DNA from: Gammaproteobacteria bacterium
GTDB lineage: Bacteria; Pseudomonadota; Gammaproteobacteria; Steroidobacterales; Woeseiaceae
DNA length: 64,000 bases
Assembly: GCA_003331585.1 (NCBI GenBank)
Contig: QOPG01000007.1
Location: forward strand, 1 to 64,000
Reading direction: 5' to 3'
Below, in pieces: positions 28,790-39,735 of the stretch. Position 1 is the first letter of the stretch; the number at the start of each line of letters is the position of its first letter. The notes beneath the pieces were generated by a model. That model searched no databases and was not told the DNA's origin. It worked only from the letters and a program-made list of their open reading frames with translations. The position numbers and the translations under genes were made by a program.

Positions 28790-29888
28790 TTAAAGCCCCT
28801 GTTTTAAACTTGCTTCTATAAATTTATCAAGATCGCCATCGAGAACTGACTGCGTGTTTCCAATTTCAATTCCTGTTCTTAGATCTTTTATCCTACTTTG
28901 ATCAAGAACATATGACCTTATTTGACTTCCCCATCCAACATCAGCCTTGCCATCCTCAATATCAGAGGAAACCGATTTCTTTTTTTGTAATTCTAACTCA
29001 TACAGTTTTGCTTTCAATTGCTTCATTGCTGTTGCTTTATTTTTATGCTGAGATCTATCATTTTGACATTGAACAACAACATTAGTTGGAATATGAGTAA
29101 TCCTCACAGCTGATTCAGTTCGATTGACGTGCTGACCTCCTGCGCCACTTGCTCTGTATACATCTATTCTAAGATCAGAAGGGTTGATATTAATTTCAAT
29201 ACTGTCGTCTACCTCTGGCATCACAAAGACTGACGCAAATGAGGTGTGGCGTTTATTTCCAGAATCAAAAGGCGATTTCCTAACCAATCTGTGCACACCT
29301 GTTTCTGTCCTTAACCATCCGTATGCATAATCGCCTGAAACTCTAATAGTTGCGCTTTTTAAGCCTGCCACATCACCGGAAGAAATCTCAATTATTTCAA
29401 CTTTGAACTCATGAGACTCTGCCCATTTTAAATACATTCTCAATAGCATTTCCGCCCAATCTTGCGCTTCTGTTCCTCCCGCACCTGACTGAATATCCAA
29501 ATAAGTATCACATGGATCCATTTCATGACTGAACATCCTTGTAAATTCAAGCTGTTCTATTTTATGATTTAATTTCTTAGCCTCAAGCTCTATCTCAATT
29601 TGCGTTTCTTTATCGTTTTCATTCTTAGCAAGTAATAACAACTCTAAAAGATCGGAACATGAATTATTAGCTTCATCTAGAGACTGAATAATTGCTTCCA
29701 GTTTTGCTCTTTCCTTACTTAATAGTCTGGCTTTTACTGTATCGGCCCAAACATCTGGATTCTCAAGTTCTCGAATAACCTCATTTAATCTCTCTGACTT
29801 AGATTCATAGTCAAAGATACCCCCTAAGCGATTTTTCTCGCTCAGATATTAATTGAATATATAATTCTAAATTATTGATTTCATTCAT
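28790..29888 (-). CDS. prfB: Peptide chain release factor 2, with programmed +1 frameshift
   Basis: RF2 releases nascent protein at UGA and UAA. The gene starts at the ATG at 29888. After 25 codons the frame meets TGA at 29811-29813 within the canonical shift signal; a +1 shift at CTT-T continues into the main frame and gives 365 residues, exactly the E. coli length. The anticodon-like tripeptide SPF falls at 205-207 and the catalytic GGQ at 250-252, the standard positions. Reading only the long main frame would wrongly start the protein at 29641 and lose 82 residues. It lies between recJ (9-nt gap) and lysS (no gap). Confidence 0.96.
29810..29825 (-). promoter_or_regulatory. prfB programmed +1 frameshift signal
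   Basis: On the minus strand the bases read AGGGGGTATCTTTGAC: a Shine-Dalgarno-like AGGGGG, a short spacer, the slippery CTT, the in-frame TGA stop and a following C. This is the known autoregulatory site. Slow termination at UGA when RF2 is scarce lets the ribosome slip +1 and make more RF2. The frame arithmetic (29888 to 29813 is 25 codons; 29812 down is in frame with the rest) agrees. Confidence 0.96.
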
Positions 29889-29897
29889 TTTAATAAA

Positions 29898-31604
29898 CTA
29901 ATATTGTAATATATGATCAACGACTAATTGTTCAGTAATTTTTCCACGAAATTCATTAACATCTAATTTGTAAATAAAACCTATTGCTTCTCTTGTTATT
30001 ATATTTTGTTGATTAAATGCTATTGCATCTATTATTTTTTTTCCATCAACCGGTTGAACTTGCATTTTTAGATGATATCCACCCACTACTCTCTGATCAT
30101 GAATATGGAATTTACCATGAAATTTTGGTTCCTCAAACCCGGTCCCCCAAGGTCCAAATTCTTGTATTCTATTAGCAAGATTAAGACTTAACTGATCTGG
30201 CAGTAACAGTCCATCTGTTTGAATATCACCTGTATAATTATAATCAGGATATATTAAATCTATGTGCTGTGAAACAGATGCTCTAAAAGAGTTGTAGTCG
30301 ACTTCATTAATCGAAAGCCCTGCAGCCATAGCATGACCACCAAATTTTATTATTAGATTAGGGTTTTCATTTGAAATGGACTCCAAGAGGTCTCTAATAT
30401 GAATTCCGCTGACGGATCGACCAGAGCCTTTGAGTGTATCATTATCATCATATGCGAAGGCAAATACCGGCCGGTTATATTCCTCTTTGAGCTTAGATGC
30501 TATTAAACCTACTAACCCTTGGTGCCAATTTTTATCATAAACACAAATACATGAGGACAGTTCATTTTTTTTAAATTTTTTAACATAATTTGATGCTTCA
30601 TCACTCATCTTTTTTTGTATTTCTTTTCTTTTTGTATTTGTGCTTATCAATAGGTCGCTGAATTTGTTAGCTTTTTCTTTATCATCTGTTAACAGGCATT
30701 CTATTCCGATAGAAATATCATCTAATCTACCTGAGGCATTGATTTTTGGAGCAATGGAAAAACCTAAATCCTGACTTGTTAGCTTTTTATAATTTTTACC
30801 AGATTTTTCAATTAACGACTGTATCCCTTTAACGCAATCACCGTTTCTAATTATTTTAAGGCCTCTATCAACTAAGACTCTATTATTGAAATCAAGTTTA
30901 ACAACATCAGCAATTGTTCCAAGTGCAACTAAATCCAAAAATTTAAGAGGAATTTTTCTGGCATTGCTCATCCCTTGCCTCTCAAGCTCTTTTGCTAATC
31001 CAGCCATTAGATAAAACGCAACTCCAATACCAGCAAGATGAGGACTTTTAAATTTACTATCAAATAAGTTGGGGTTCAAAATTACATTTGCATTTGGAAG
31101 TGACTGTCCTGGTAGATGATGATCTGTCACCAAAACGTCAATCCCAAGTTTTCGCGCCTCATCTATTCCTTTAAAACTCGAAATTCCATTATCAACAGTT
31201 ACTATTAATTTTGGGTTCCTTTTTTTTGCTTCGTCTACTACGCTAGGAGTCAGTCCATACCCATCTTTCATTCTATTGGGTACAATGTAGCTGAAATTCT
31301 CAAAACCAAACTCACCTAAGCATCTTATCAAGAGACTGACACTGGTTGCGCCATCAACATCATAGTCCCCAACAATCACAATCTTATCTTTCTTATATTT
31401 TAGAAGAATTTCTATGGCTTCATCTACGTTATTCAAAGAACTAATTGGTGCTAAAGAGCTTAATTTATATGAGATTTGCTTTTTATTTGTGATACCCCTT
31501 GATGACAATATCCTGGAAATAACGGGACCAAAGTCTGCTAGATCAGGATGCAGATTAAACTCTCTTTCTGTTATTTTATTTTGTATGAGATTATTATTTT
31601 TCAT
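29898..31604 (-). CDS. recJ: Single-stranded-DNA 5'-3' exonuclease RecJ
   Basis: RecJ degrades single-stranded DNA 5' to 3' in recombination and mismatch repair. The ATG at 31604 follows AGGA and gives 568 residues; an upstream in-frame TTG is less likely. DHH-family motifs are visible: VIVGDYDVDGATS near 67-79, VTVDNG near 136, VTDHHLPG near 159-166 and the DHHA1 GGHAMAAGLS near 430-439. It is followed by prfB and lysS as in E. coli. Confidence 0.95.
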   Translation of the reverse strand: MKNNNLIQNKITEREFNLHPDLADFGPVISRILSSRGITNKKQISYKLSSLAPISSLNNVDEAIEILLKYKKDKIVIVGDYDVDGATSVSLLIRCLGEFGFENFSYIVPNRMKDGYGLTPSVVDEAKKRNPKLIVTVDNGISSFKGIDEARKLGIDVLVTDHHLPGQSLPNANVILNPNLFDSKFKSPHLAGIGVAFYLMAGLAKELERQGMSNARKIPLKFLDLVALGTIADVVKLDFNNRVLVDRGLKIIRNGDCVKGIQSLIEKSGKNYKKLTSQDLGFSIAPKINASGRLDDISIGIECLLTDDKEKANKFSDLLISTNTKRKEIQKKMSDEASNYVKKFKKNELSSCICVYDKNWHQGLVGLIASKLKEEYNRPVFAFAYDDNDTLKGSGRSVSGIHIRDLLESISNENPNLIIKFGGHAMAAGLSINEVDYNSFRASVSQHIDLIYPDYNYTGDIQTDGLLLPDQLSLNLANRIQEFGPWGTGFEEPKFHGKFHIHDQRVVGGYHLKMQVQPVDGKKIIDAIAFNQQNIITREAIGFIYKLDVNEFRGKITEQLVVDHILQY

Positions 31605-31721
31605 TTTTCCTATGAAATAATTAAATATTGATGACAAAGAACAAGCAGTAGATAATAAACATATTAACAGTGTTTATGGTTTCATTAATCACATTTATTT
31701 TAAATTATATTTTCAAAAGAA

Positions 31722-32090
31722 ATGCAATTCTCAAAAGAAAAAAATCTAGATACATCAATCAGGTCTGTCGAAAGCGGAAGGATTTTAGTCGGTGAAGAAT
31801 ATATTTCTCATTCCCTCGTACTCAATGCTGATGAAATTATTGGTAGATGGATGGGCCCTAATGCAGACCATACCTCGTTCGATCAAATCAAATATATTTT
31901 AGAAAAAGAACCGGATGTAATTATTTTTGGCACAGGAGATAAATCTGTTATACCTCAGAGAAACCTTGTGTTTGATCTAGCTAAGAAAAATATTGGCATT
32001 GAAGTAATGACCTCTACCGCTGCTGCTAAAACATTCAATATCCTTATCTCTGAAGGTAGAAATCCAGTAGCAATAATAATAATTGACTGA
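31722..32090 (+). CDS. Mth938-domain protein (NDUFAF3-like)
   Basis: A 122-residue single-domain protein of the Mth938/DUF498 family. Recognisable features are a strand-rich N-terminus, DVIIFGTGDKSVIP near residues 66-79, and the conserved IEVMTSTAAAKTFNILISEG near 93-112. Human NDUFAF3, of the same family, assists complex I assembly; bacterial members are uncharacterised but are often near export or respiratory genes. The gene stands alone between recJ and the convergent nlpD (4 nt between stops). The family call is firm; function is inferred. Confidence 0.85.
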   Translation: MQFSKEKNLDTSIRSVESGRILVGEEYISHSLVLNADEIIGRWMGPNADHTSFDQIKYILEKEPDVIIFGTGDKSVIPQRNLVFDLAKKNIGIEVMTSTAAAKTFNILISEGRNPVAIIIID

Positions 32091-32094
32091 TTTA

Positions 32095-32784
32095 CTAGAT
32101 TGATGGAATTACTTTCATTGGATCTATAGGGTCGCCGGACTGTCTGATCTCAAAGTATAATTGAGGAGATTTAGTGGGTCCAAGGCCCATCGTTGCAATT
32201 TGTTGACCTTGCTTAACAAAATCACCAGAATTAACCTGAATTGCCTCATTGTAGCCATAAGCACTGAGAAAGACGTCATTATGTTTAACGATAACCAGCT
32301 GACCAAAACCAGAAAGGCCATTCCCTGCATATACTACCTCTCCATCTGATGAGGCAGTGACTGCTTGACCAAGAATACCATCAAAAAGAATTCCGCTTGA
32401 AGTCGATGATTTCTTTTTAAACTTTTTTATAACATTTCCATTCGTAGGTGGTCTCCACTTCGCATCACTTTGTATTACTCTTTTCTTGGCAATCTTTGTT
32501 TTTTTCTGGGTTGGTGGACTCAGTGATTCAGTTGATCTTATATTTTTGGGTGATGAGAGTTTTAGTATCTGACCTGGATATATAAGCTCTTTGTCTGAAA
32601 TCTTATTCCATGCAATTAAATCTTGAGGATTTATTCCGTATCTCCATGCGATGAAATATAGGGTTTCACCGTATCTAACAAAATGCCTTTTTTCTTCTGA
32701 AAGCTCCAAACGAGGATGCATGCAACCAGATATGAAAGTGATTAATAATATTACAAAAAAAACAGATTTTTTAAATATATTCAT
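32095..32784 (-). CDS. nlpD: LysM / degenerate LytM lipoprotein NlpD
   Basis: Outer-membrane lipoprotein that activates the amidase AmiC for septal peptidoglycan splitting. The lipoprotein signal ends ISGC at residue 21. A LysM domain follows (about 34-77, with YGETLYFIAWRYGI and IYPGQILKL), then a linker rich in Lys and Ser, and a LytM/M23 domain (about 125-229). The zinc-ligand His residues of active M23 peptidases are absent (FLSAYGYNEAI where active enzymes carry HxH), as in NlpD. At 229 residues it is shorter than E. coli NlpD (379). It follows yqaA, pcm and surE, but no rpoS follows it. Confidence 0.9.
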   Translation of the reverse strand: MNIFKKSVFFVILLITFISGCMHPRLELSEEKRHFVRYGETLYFIAWRYGINPQDLIAWNKISDKELIYPGQILKLSSPKNIRSTESLSPPTQKKTKIAKKRVIQSDAKWRPPTNGNVIKKFKKKSSTSSGILFDGILGQAVTASSDGEVVYAGNGLSGFGQLVIVKHNDVFLSAYGYNEAIQVNSGDFVKQGQQIATMGLGPTKSPQLYFEIRQSGDPIDPMKVIPSI

Positions 32785-32790
32785 ATTTAT

Positions 32791-33342
32791 TTAAGAGAAT
32801 TTCCAAAAATACAAAAAAATCATAAATATGATAAATATTATAGACCAACCGATTCTATTTATATATTTCTCAATCATATTCTTTATATTTTCTCCGCCAA
32901 AATATATCAAAAAAGCAATAAGGAAAAATCTTGCCCCTCTTCCGATAACAGAAAATAAAATAAATCCAAAGAGGTTGATCCCAGTCATACCTGCTGCAAT
33001 GGTAAATATTTTGTATGGTATTGGTGAGAATCCAGCCAATAAAATTGCCCACATACCCCATTTGGAAAACCAAATTTTGGAATTTTCATACGAATTCCAA
33101 TAGACGCTCTCTTTTAACCATGGTTCAACTGAATCGAATATAAAGTAACCTATCAGATACCCAAGGATCCCACCGAGAACTGAGCTTATAGTTGTTATTA
33201 AGGCCAGAAACCATATTTTATCTTGCCTTGCCAGAGATATAGGAATGAGCATAACATCGGGTGGAATTGGAAAAAATGAAGATTCCGCAAAACTCAAAGC
33301 GCATAAATAACGATGCGCGGACGGTTTTTTTGACCAAAACAT
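32791..33342 (-). CDS. YqaA/DedA-type membrane protein
   Basis: A 183-residue SNARE-associated/VTT-domain membrane protein like YqaA. The conserved motif SFAESSFFPIPPDVMLIP near residues 17-34 and a glycine-rich GGILGYLIGYFIFD near 57-70 are typical. Four or five hydrophobic segments follow. DedA-superfamily proteins are linked to lipid-carrier scrambling, such as undecaprenyl phosphate recycling, and to membrane homeostasis; the exact role of YqaA is not established. The start lacks about 20 residues present in many homologues. It sits between pcm and nlpD, as in some Pseudomonas relatives. Confidence 0.85.
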   Translation of the reverse strand: MFWSKKPSAHRYLCALSFAESSFFPIPPDVMLIPISLARQDKIWFLALITTISSVLGGILGYLIGYFIFDSVEPWLKESVYWNSYENSKIWFSKWGMWAILLAGFSPIPYKIFTIAAGMTGINLFGFILFSVIGRGARFFLIAFLIYFGGENIKNMIEKYINRIGWSIIFIIFMIFLYFWKFS

Positions 33343-33386
33343 TATTTTTTTATAAAGAAAATCAAAAATATTTATTCACCTTCTAG

Positions 33387-34064
33387 TTATTTTTTAAGTT
33401 TTTTTCCTTTTATAAGTGGCACAAAACTCACTGCGCCAAGCTTCTTGTACTCAAATTTCTCCTTACATCTTTTTACATTAATTAACTCCTGCTTTCCCTC
33501 CGGTCCCATTGGCATAACAAGAGTTCCATTAATAGCTAATTGTTGCATTAATTTTTCAGGGACCTCAGCGGCTGCGGCTGTTACAATTATTCCATCATAA
33601 GGGCCATATTTCTTCCATCCATTCCAACCATCATCATGGAGATAACTAACATTATAGATGCCTATTGATCTGAGTCTTTTTTTACTTTTAATTAAAAGAT
33701 CTTTGATACGCTCAACGCTGAATATCTTATCAAATAAAAGGGATAAAATTGCAGTTTGATAACCGCATCCTGTCCCTATTTCTAAAATTTTTCCTCCCTG
33801 AACATGCTTTAATAACTCTTCCGTCATTCTTGCTACAATGAACGGCTGACTGATAGTTTGACCATATCCTATTGGTAGTGCTGTATCCTCATAAGCTCGA
33901 CTTGCGAGCGCTTCATCTACGAAGATATGTCGAGGTATTACTCTAATCTTATCTAAAACATCTAATGATTTTATACCCTGATCTTCTAATCTCTTTGCAA
34001 GACGATTACGAGTTCGATCTGACGTCATACCAATTCCCCGTTTATCATCGTAATTATTTGTCAT
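33387..34064 (-). CDS. pcm: Protein-L-isoaspartate O-methyltransferase
   Basis: Repairs isoaspartyl residues in aged proteins using AdoMet. I take the ATG at 34064, which overlaps the surE stop as ATGA, giving 225 residues; a later ATG (GMTSDRTRNRL) is an alternative. Motifs include the substrate site ALPIGYGQTISQPFIVARM near 63-80, AdoMet motif I ILEIGTGCGYQTAIL near 95, and DGIIVTAAAAEVP near 158. The surE-pcm-nlpD linkage is classical. Confidence 0.95.
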   Translation of the reverse strand: MTNNYDDKRGIGMTSDRTRNRLAKRLEDQGIKSLDVLDKIRVIPRHIFVDEALASRAYEDTALPIGYGQTISQPFIVARMTEELLKHVQGGKILEIGTGCGYQTAILSLLFDKIFSVERIKDLLIKSKKRLRSIGIYNVSYLHDDGWNGWKKYGPYDGIIVTAAAAEVPEKLMQQLAINGTLVMPMGPEGKQELINVKRCKEKFEYKKLGAVSFVPLIKGKKLKK

Positions 34065-34804
34065 TTTGACAACCAAGTCTTTGTATCATTTAAAACTGAA
34101 CTAAAAGTCATATCAATATGAATTGGAGTTACAGATATAGAGTGATTTGATACTGCATGAAAGTCAGTTCCTGGACCTGCATCATTCGCGATACCTGGTA
34201 ATCCAATCTGATATATGGATCTATTGTCATTAATAGTTTGCTTTTTCACGGGTATTGAGCGTTGTCTGTTACCTAATCTTGTTCCTTTGTATCCATTGAG
34301 TTCCTCGAATTTTTTGGCCGGTACATTTACATTCAATATAGTATCTGAAGGTAAATTAGACTGATTAATCCTTTTAACGATATCGACAGTCACTTTTGAA
34401 GCAACTTTATAATCACTTGTATTTTTACCTAAAGAAGATACTGCTATTGATGGCATATCAAGAACTCTTCCCTCAATTGCCGCAGCGACAGTTCCAGAGT
34501 AAAGAACATCTTCTCCGAGATTCGCGCCATGATTTACACCAGATATAACAATGTCGGGCGTCACATCTAATATACCTGATAGACCGAGATAAACCGTGTC
34601 TGCTGGTGTTCCATCGACAACGAATACATCATGAGACACCTTTAGAACTTCTAAATTTTTTCGAAGTGATAAAGAGCTACTCGACCCTGAGTGATTTTCT
34701 TTTGGCGCAAACATAATTACTCTGGCTATTTTTTTTAGAGACTTGAAAAGAATATTTATTCCTTCCGCTCTATAACCATCATCATTACTCAATAAAATAA
34801 TCAT
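34061..34804 (-). CDS. surE: 5'/3'-nucleotidase SurE
   Basis: Metal-dependent survival-protein nucleotidase. The 247-residue protein begins with the metal-binding ILLSNDDGYRAEGI (Asp8-Asp9), followed by MFAPKENHSGSSSSLSL near 36-52 and the GVNHGANLGEDVLYSGTVAAA segment near 87-107, all characteristic. It is the first gene of surE-pcm-yqaA-nlpD and diverges from the Smr gene across 75 nt. In E. coli truD overlaps its start; here truD is not present. Confidence 0.96.
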   Translation of the reverse strand: MIILLSNDDGYRAEGINILFKSLKKIARVIMFAPKENHSGSSSSLSLRKNLEVLKVSHDVFVVDGTPADTVYLGLSGILDVTPDIVISGVNHGANLGEDVLYSGTVAAAIEGRVLDMPSIAVSSLGKNTSDYKVASKVTVDIVKRINQSNLPSDTILNVNVPAKKFEELNGYKGTRLGNRQRSIPVKKQTINDNRSIYQIGLPGIANDAGPGTDFHAVSNHSISVTPIHIDMTFSSVLNDTKTWLSK

Positions 34805-34879
34805 TTGATAAATTAAACTTCTAAATTAAGCTATTTGTAAATAAAATGAATTCACATAGATAAAAACACAATTACGACA

Positions 34880-35440
34880 ATGAATACAAAAGATAAAGAT
34901 AGTTCAAGTATATCATCAGAAGATCGAGAATTATTTCGAAATGCGGTTAAAAACTCAATACCAATAAAAAAAAGCAATTTGAGAGTTAATTTTAAAAGTA
35001 AACCAAAAGCAAGAGCAAATCAAACTAGGAAAGATGAAGAAGAAGTCTTGATTGAGACTCTTCAAGGGGGTATCGAAAATCAAGAAAAATCAACTTCTCA
35101 ATTTTTGGAATTTCATAGGAGTGGTTTAAGTAAAAAAGTTATTAGGAAACTTCAAAAGGGATCGTATAGCATTCAAGCCGAAATAGATCTCCATGGAATG
35201 ACCGTTAATAATGCAAATGAAGAGCTTAAATCATTTGTTAATAGTTGCGTATTACACAATTATACATGTGTCAGAGTCATACATGGTAAAGGATTAGGCT
35301 CTGGAGACAGAGGGCCTGTCCTGAAATACGAAGTCACTAGATTATTAAAAAAATGGAAACAAGTTTTAGCTTTTGTCTCTGCAAGGCAGGCTGATGGAGG
35401 GACAGGTGCACTTTATGTTCTTCTGAGAAATAGCAAATAA
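34880..35440 (+). CDS. Smr-domain protein
   Basis: A 186-residue protein with a charged, probably disordered N-terminal half (about 1-85, Lys- and Ser-rich) and a C-terminal Smr domain (about 95-186). The domain shows the signature IDLHGMTVNNANEEL near 98, VIHGKGLGSGDRGPVLK near 131 and the closing GGTGALYVLLR. Smr domains related to MutS2 have nuclease activity; bacterial SmrB cleaves mRNA at collided ribosomes. The HGKG..SG pattern looks closer to the SmrA (YdaL) branch. It occupies the ftsB-surE slot in reversed orientation and ends 4 nt from ftsB. Confidence 0.88.
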   Translation: MNTKDKDSSSISSEDRELFRNAVKNSIPIKKSNLRVNFKSKPKARANQTRKDEEEVLIETLQGGIENQEKSTSQFLEFHRSGLSKKVIRKLQKGSYSIQAEIDLHGMTVNNANEELKSFVNSCVLHNYTCVRVIHGKGLGSGDRGPVLKYEVTRLLKKWKQVLAFVSARQADGGTGALYVLLRNSK

Positions 35441-35444
35441 ATAT

Positions 35445-35723
35445 TTAATCAACAATAAAATAAAAAACCTCATTTTTTCCGATATACCCAAGATCATTCC
35501 TTGCTCTTTCCTCAATTGATTCTTTTCGCTCCCTTAGATTTGTGATTTCTGCGATTAAGTTTTCATTCCTTACTTCAAGATTTCTGTTCTGACCGACTTG
35601 CTTAATAATCTGAGATGAAAGAAAACGATTTTTTTGATACCCATCCTCAGAGAGCCATATCTGATAATTAAGAAATAATGTTAAGACAAATACGAATAAA
35701 ATCATCCATCTAATATTCTCCAT
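35445..35723 (-). CDS. ftsB: Cell division protein FtsB
   Basis: Bitopic divisome protein that forms a complex with FtsL and FtsQ and helps activate septal synthesis. The 92-residue protein has one N-terminal membrane helix (about 6-24), a coiled-coil region (about 28-72, with EVRNENLIAEITNLRERKES) and a C-terminal segment containing RNDLGYIGKNEVFY, the usual FtsB end motif. It is downstream of eno by 16 nt; the eno-ftsB pair is widely conserved. IspD, normally next, is absent. Confidence 0.92.
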   Translation of the reverse strand: MENIRWMILFVFVLTLFLNYQIWLSEDGYQKNRFLSSQIIKQVGQNRNLEVRNENLIAEITNLRERKESIEERARNDLGYIGKNEVFYFIVD

Positions 35724-35739
35724 GAAATTATTTCCTATA

Positions 35740-37020
35740 TTAAATTAATGGAACTGAAAAAGCCTCATCAGGTTTATAAAATGCATTATCTCCAAGATAT
35801 TCTTCAATCCGAAGTAATTGATTGTATTTTGATATTCGATCTGACCTTGATAATGATCCAGTTTTAATTTGAGTTGCCCTAGTTCCTACAGCAATATCGG
35901 AGATTGTTGAATCAGATGTTTCTCCAGATCTGTGAGAGATAATGGCTGAATATTCAGAAGCAATAGCTAAATCAATTGCGTTAATTGTTTCTGATATGGT
36001 CCCTATTTGATTAGGCTTAATAAGAATTGAGTTAGCAATTTCATCTTTAATTCCTTTTTGAAGAATTTTGGTGTTCGTAACAAAAAGATCATCACCGACT
36101 AGTTGGATCCGCTCCCCTAACGCACCTGACAGAATAGACCATCCTTCCCAGTCAGATTCATCCATTCCATCCTCTATGGATATGATCGGATATGAATCAA
36201 CTAAATCTTTCAGAAAGTCACTGAATCCCGAAGCATCAAATCTTAATCCCTCGGAATCGAGGTAATAATGACCCTCTCTGTAAAACTCACTGCTTGCGAC
36301 GTCCAAAGCTAGAAGAATATCTTTTTTCTCTTTTAAACCTGATATTCTTATTGCTTCAGAAATTGTATCGAGAGCTTCTCTGTTTGATTTTAAATTTGGT
36401 GCAAATCCACCTTCATCTCCAACAGCTGTATTAAGTGATTGTTTTTTTAGAACGCTCTTCAATGCATGAAAAACTTCTACTCCATATCTAAGCGATTCTC
36501 TGAATGATGATGCGCCAACTGGGATAATCATAAATTCTTGAATATCAATACTATTATCAGCGTGCGCACCTCCATTGATGATATTCATCATTGGGATTGG
36601 CATATTGCTGCCGTCACCAAAATATCTAAATAAAGGAATATTTTTCGATCTAGAGCAAGCTTTAGAAAAGGCCATCGAGACAGCAAGTATTGAATTAGCA
36701 CCCAGATTACTCTTATTTGGTGTTCCATCTAATTTGATTAAAATTTGATCTAGTTCTTTTTGATTATTAAAATTTGAATTTAGTAACTCTTTACTAATTA
36801 TTTTATTTACGTTGTCAACGGCATTTAAAACCCCTTGACCAAGATATCTCTCTATATTGCCATCTCTGAGTTCTACAGCCTCTCGACTTCCAGTCGATGC
36901 TCCAGACGGAACAGCAGCTCGGCCGAAACTCCCATCACTTAGAAATATTTCTGCCTCAATTGTTGGGTTACCTCTTGAGTCAATGATTTCTCGCCCTTGA
37001 ATTTTTGTTATTGTAAACAT
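35740..37020 (-). CDS. eno: Enolase
   Basis: Glycolytic enzyme interconverting 2-phosphoglycerate and phosphoenolpyruvate, and a degradosome component in some gammaproteobacteria. The 426 residues are typical. Motifs: [15 protein letters not shown] near 40-55, [18 protein letters not shown] near 150-167 with catalytic His, [10 protein letters not shown] near 202-211, IKPNQIGT near 335 with the catalytic Lys, and SHRSGETSD near 364-372. It lies between kdsA and ftsB. Confidence 0.97.
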   Translation of the reverse strand: MFTITKIQGREIIDSRGNPTIEAEIFLSDGSFGRAAVPSGASTGSREAVELRDGNIERYLGQGVLNAVDNVNKIISKELLNSNFNNQKELDQILIKLDGTPNKSNLGANSILAVSMAFSKACSRSKNIPLFRYFGDGSNMPIPMMNIINGGAHADNSIDIQEFMIIPVGASSFRESLRYGVEVFHALKSVLKKQSLNTAVGDEGGFAPNLKSNREALDTISEAIRISGLKEKKDILLALDVASSEFYREGHYYLDSEGLRFDASGFSDFLKDLVDSYPIISIEDGMDESDWEGWSILSGALGERIQLVGDDLFVTNTKILQKGIKDEIANSILIKPNQIGTISETINAIDLAIASEYSAIISHRSGETSDSTISDIAVGTRATQIKTGSLSRSDRISKYNQLLRIEEYLGDNAFYKPDEAFSVPLI

Positions 37021-37059
37021 TAAGATTTATTTTTTAATGAAAATTTAAATTTTTTGTAT

Positions 37060-37896
37060 TTAATAATACTGATCTTCTATGAAATCTTTTGTTTTTACAG
37101 CACTATCAATTTGAAGAAGAGTTTCGAGTAGATCATGCATCTGCTTTAATGGCCAGGAATTAGGACCATCACTTAGAGCTTTATTGGGATTACTGTGTGT
37201 CTCCATAAATAAACCAGAAACTCCTGAAGCTATCGCAGCTCTGGCAAGAACAGGTATGAATTCTCGAGCACCGCCTGATTTTATCCCTTTACTCCCAGGT
37301 AATTGAACAGAGTGAGTAGCATCAAAAACAACCGGACAACCTGTTTTCCTCAAAATAGCCAAGCTCCTCATATCCGATACAAGATTGTTATAACCAAATG
37401 TAAATCCTCTCTCGCATACCAGGATTTTCTTATTACCCGTTGATTTTGCCTTATCAACTACATTTTGCATCTCTTCAGGTGACAAAAATTGTCCTTTTTT
37501 AATACTGACTGGCTTTCCTTGTTTTGCAACATTTAAAATAAAATTTGTTTGTCTGCACAAAAATGATGGAGTTTGCAGGACATCTACAACATCAGCTACT
37601 TCATTTATGGGTGAGTCTTCGTGAACATCAGTAATAACTGGTATATCTAATTGAGATTTTACCTCAGACAATATTCTTAAGCCTTCTTCAATACCTGGTC
37701 CTCTATAACTTGATATGGAGCTTCTGTTCGCTTTATCGAAAGACGATTTATAGATAAATGGTATATTGAGTTTATTAGTTATGTTTTTAAGCTCTCCTGC
37801 AGTATCGATGGCTGATTGTTCGCTCTCAACCACACAATTACCAGACATTAAAAAAAAGGGATTATTATTTGATACTTTAAAATTGATTAAATTCAT
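37060..37896 (-). CDS. kdsA: 3-deoxy-D-manno-octulosonate 8-phosphate synthase
   Basis: Makes KDO 8-phosphate from arabinose 5-phosphate and phosphoenolpyruvate for the LPS inner core. At 278 residues it is of standard length. Conserved elements are the [11 protein letters not shown] motif near 50-60, the VKKGQF-like [13 protein letters not shown] near 132-144, [17 protein letters not shown] near 163-179 and [10 protein letters not shown] near 196. It starts directly after pyrG. It shares the operon with eno, which can supply PEP. Confidence 0.96.
   Translation of the reverse strand: MNLINFKVSNNNPFFLMSGNCVVESEQSAIDTAGELKNITNKLNIPFIYKSSFDKANRSSISSYRGPGIEEGLRILSEVKSQLDIPVITDVHEDSPINEVADVVDVLQTPSFLCRQTNFILNVAKQGKPVSIKKGQFLSPEEMQNVVDKAKSTGNKKILVCERGFTFGYNNLVSDMRSLAILRKTGCPVVFDATHSVQLPGSKGIKSGGAREFIPVLARAAIASGVSGLFMETHSNPNKALSDGPNSWPLKQMHDLLETLLQIDSAVKTKDFIEDQYY

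Positions 37897-39735
<1,839 letters not shown>

Noticed and set aside
29811-29813. In-frame TGA making prfB look like a pseudogene or sequencing error
   Set aside because: The surrounding bases are the canonical RF2 frameshift signal, and the resulting length and motif positions match E. coli RF2.
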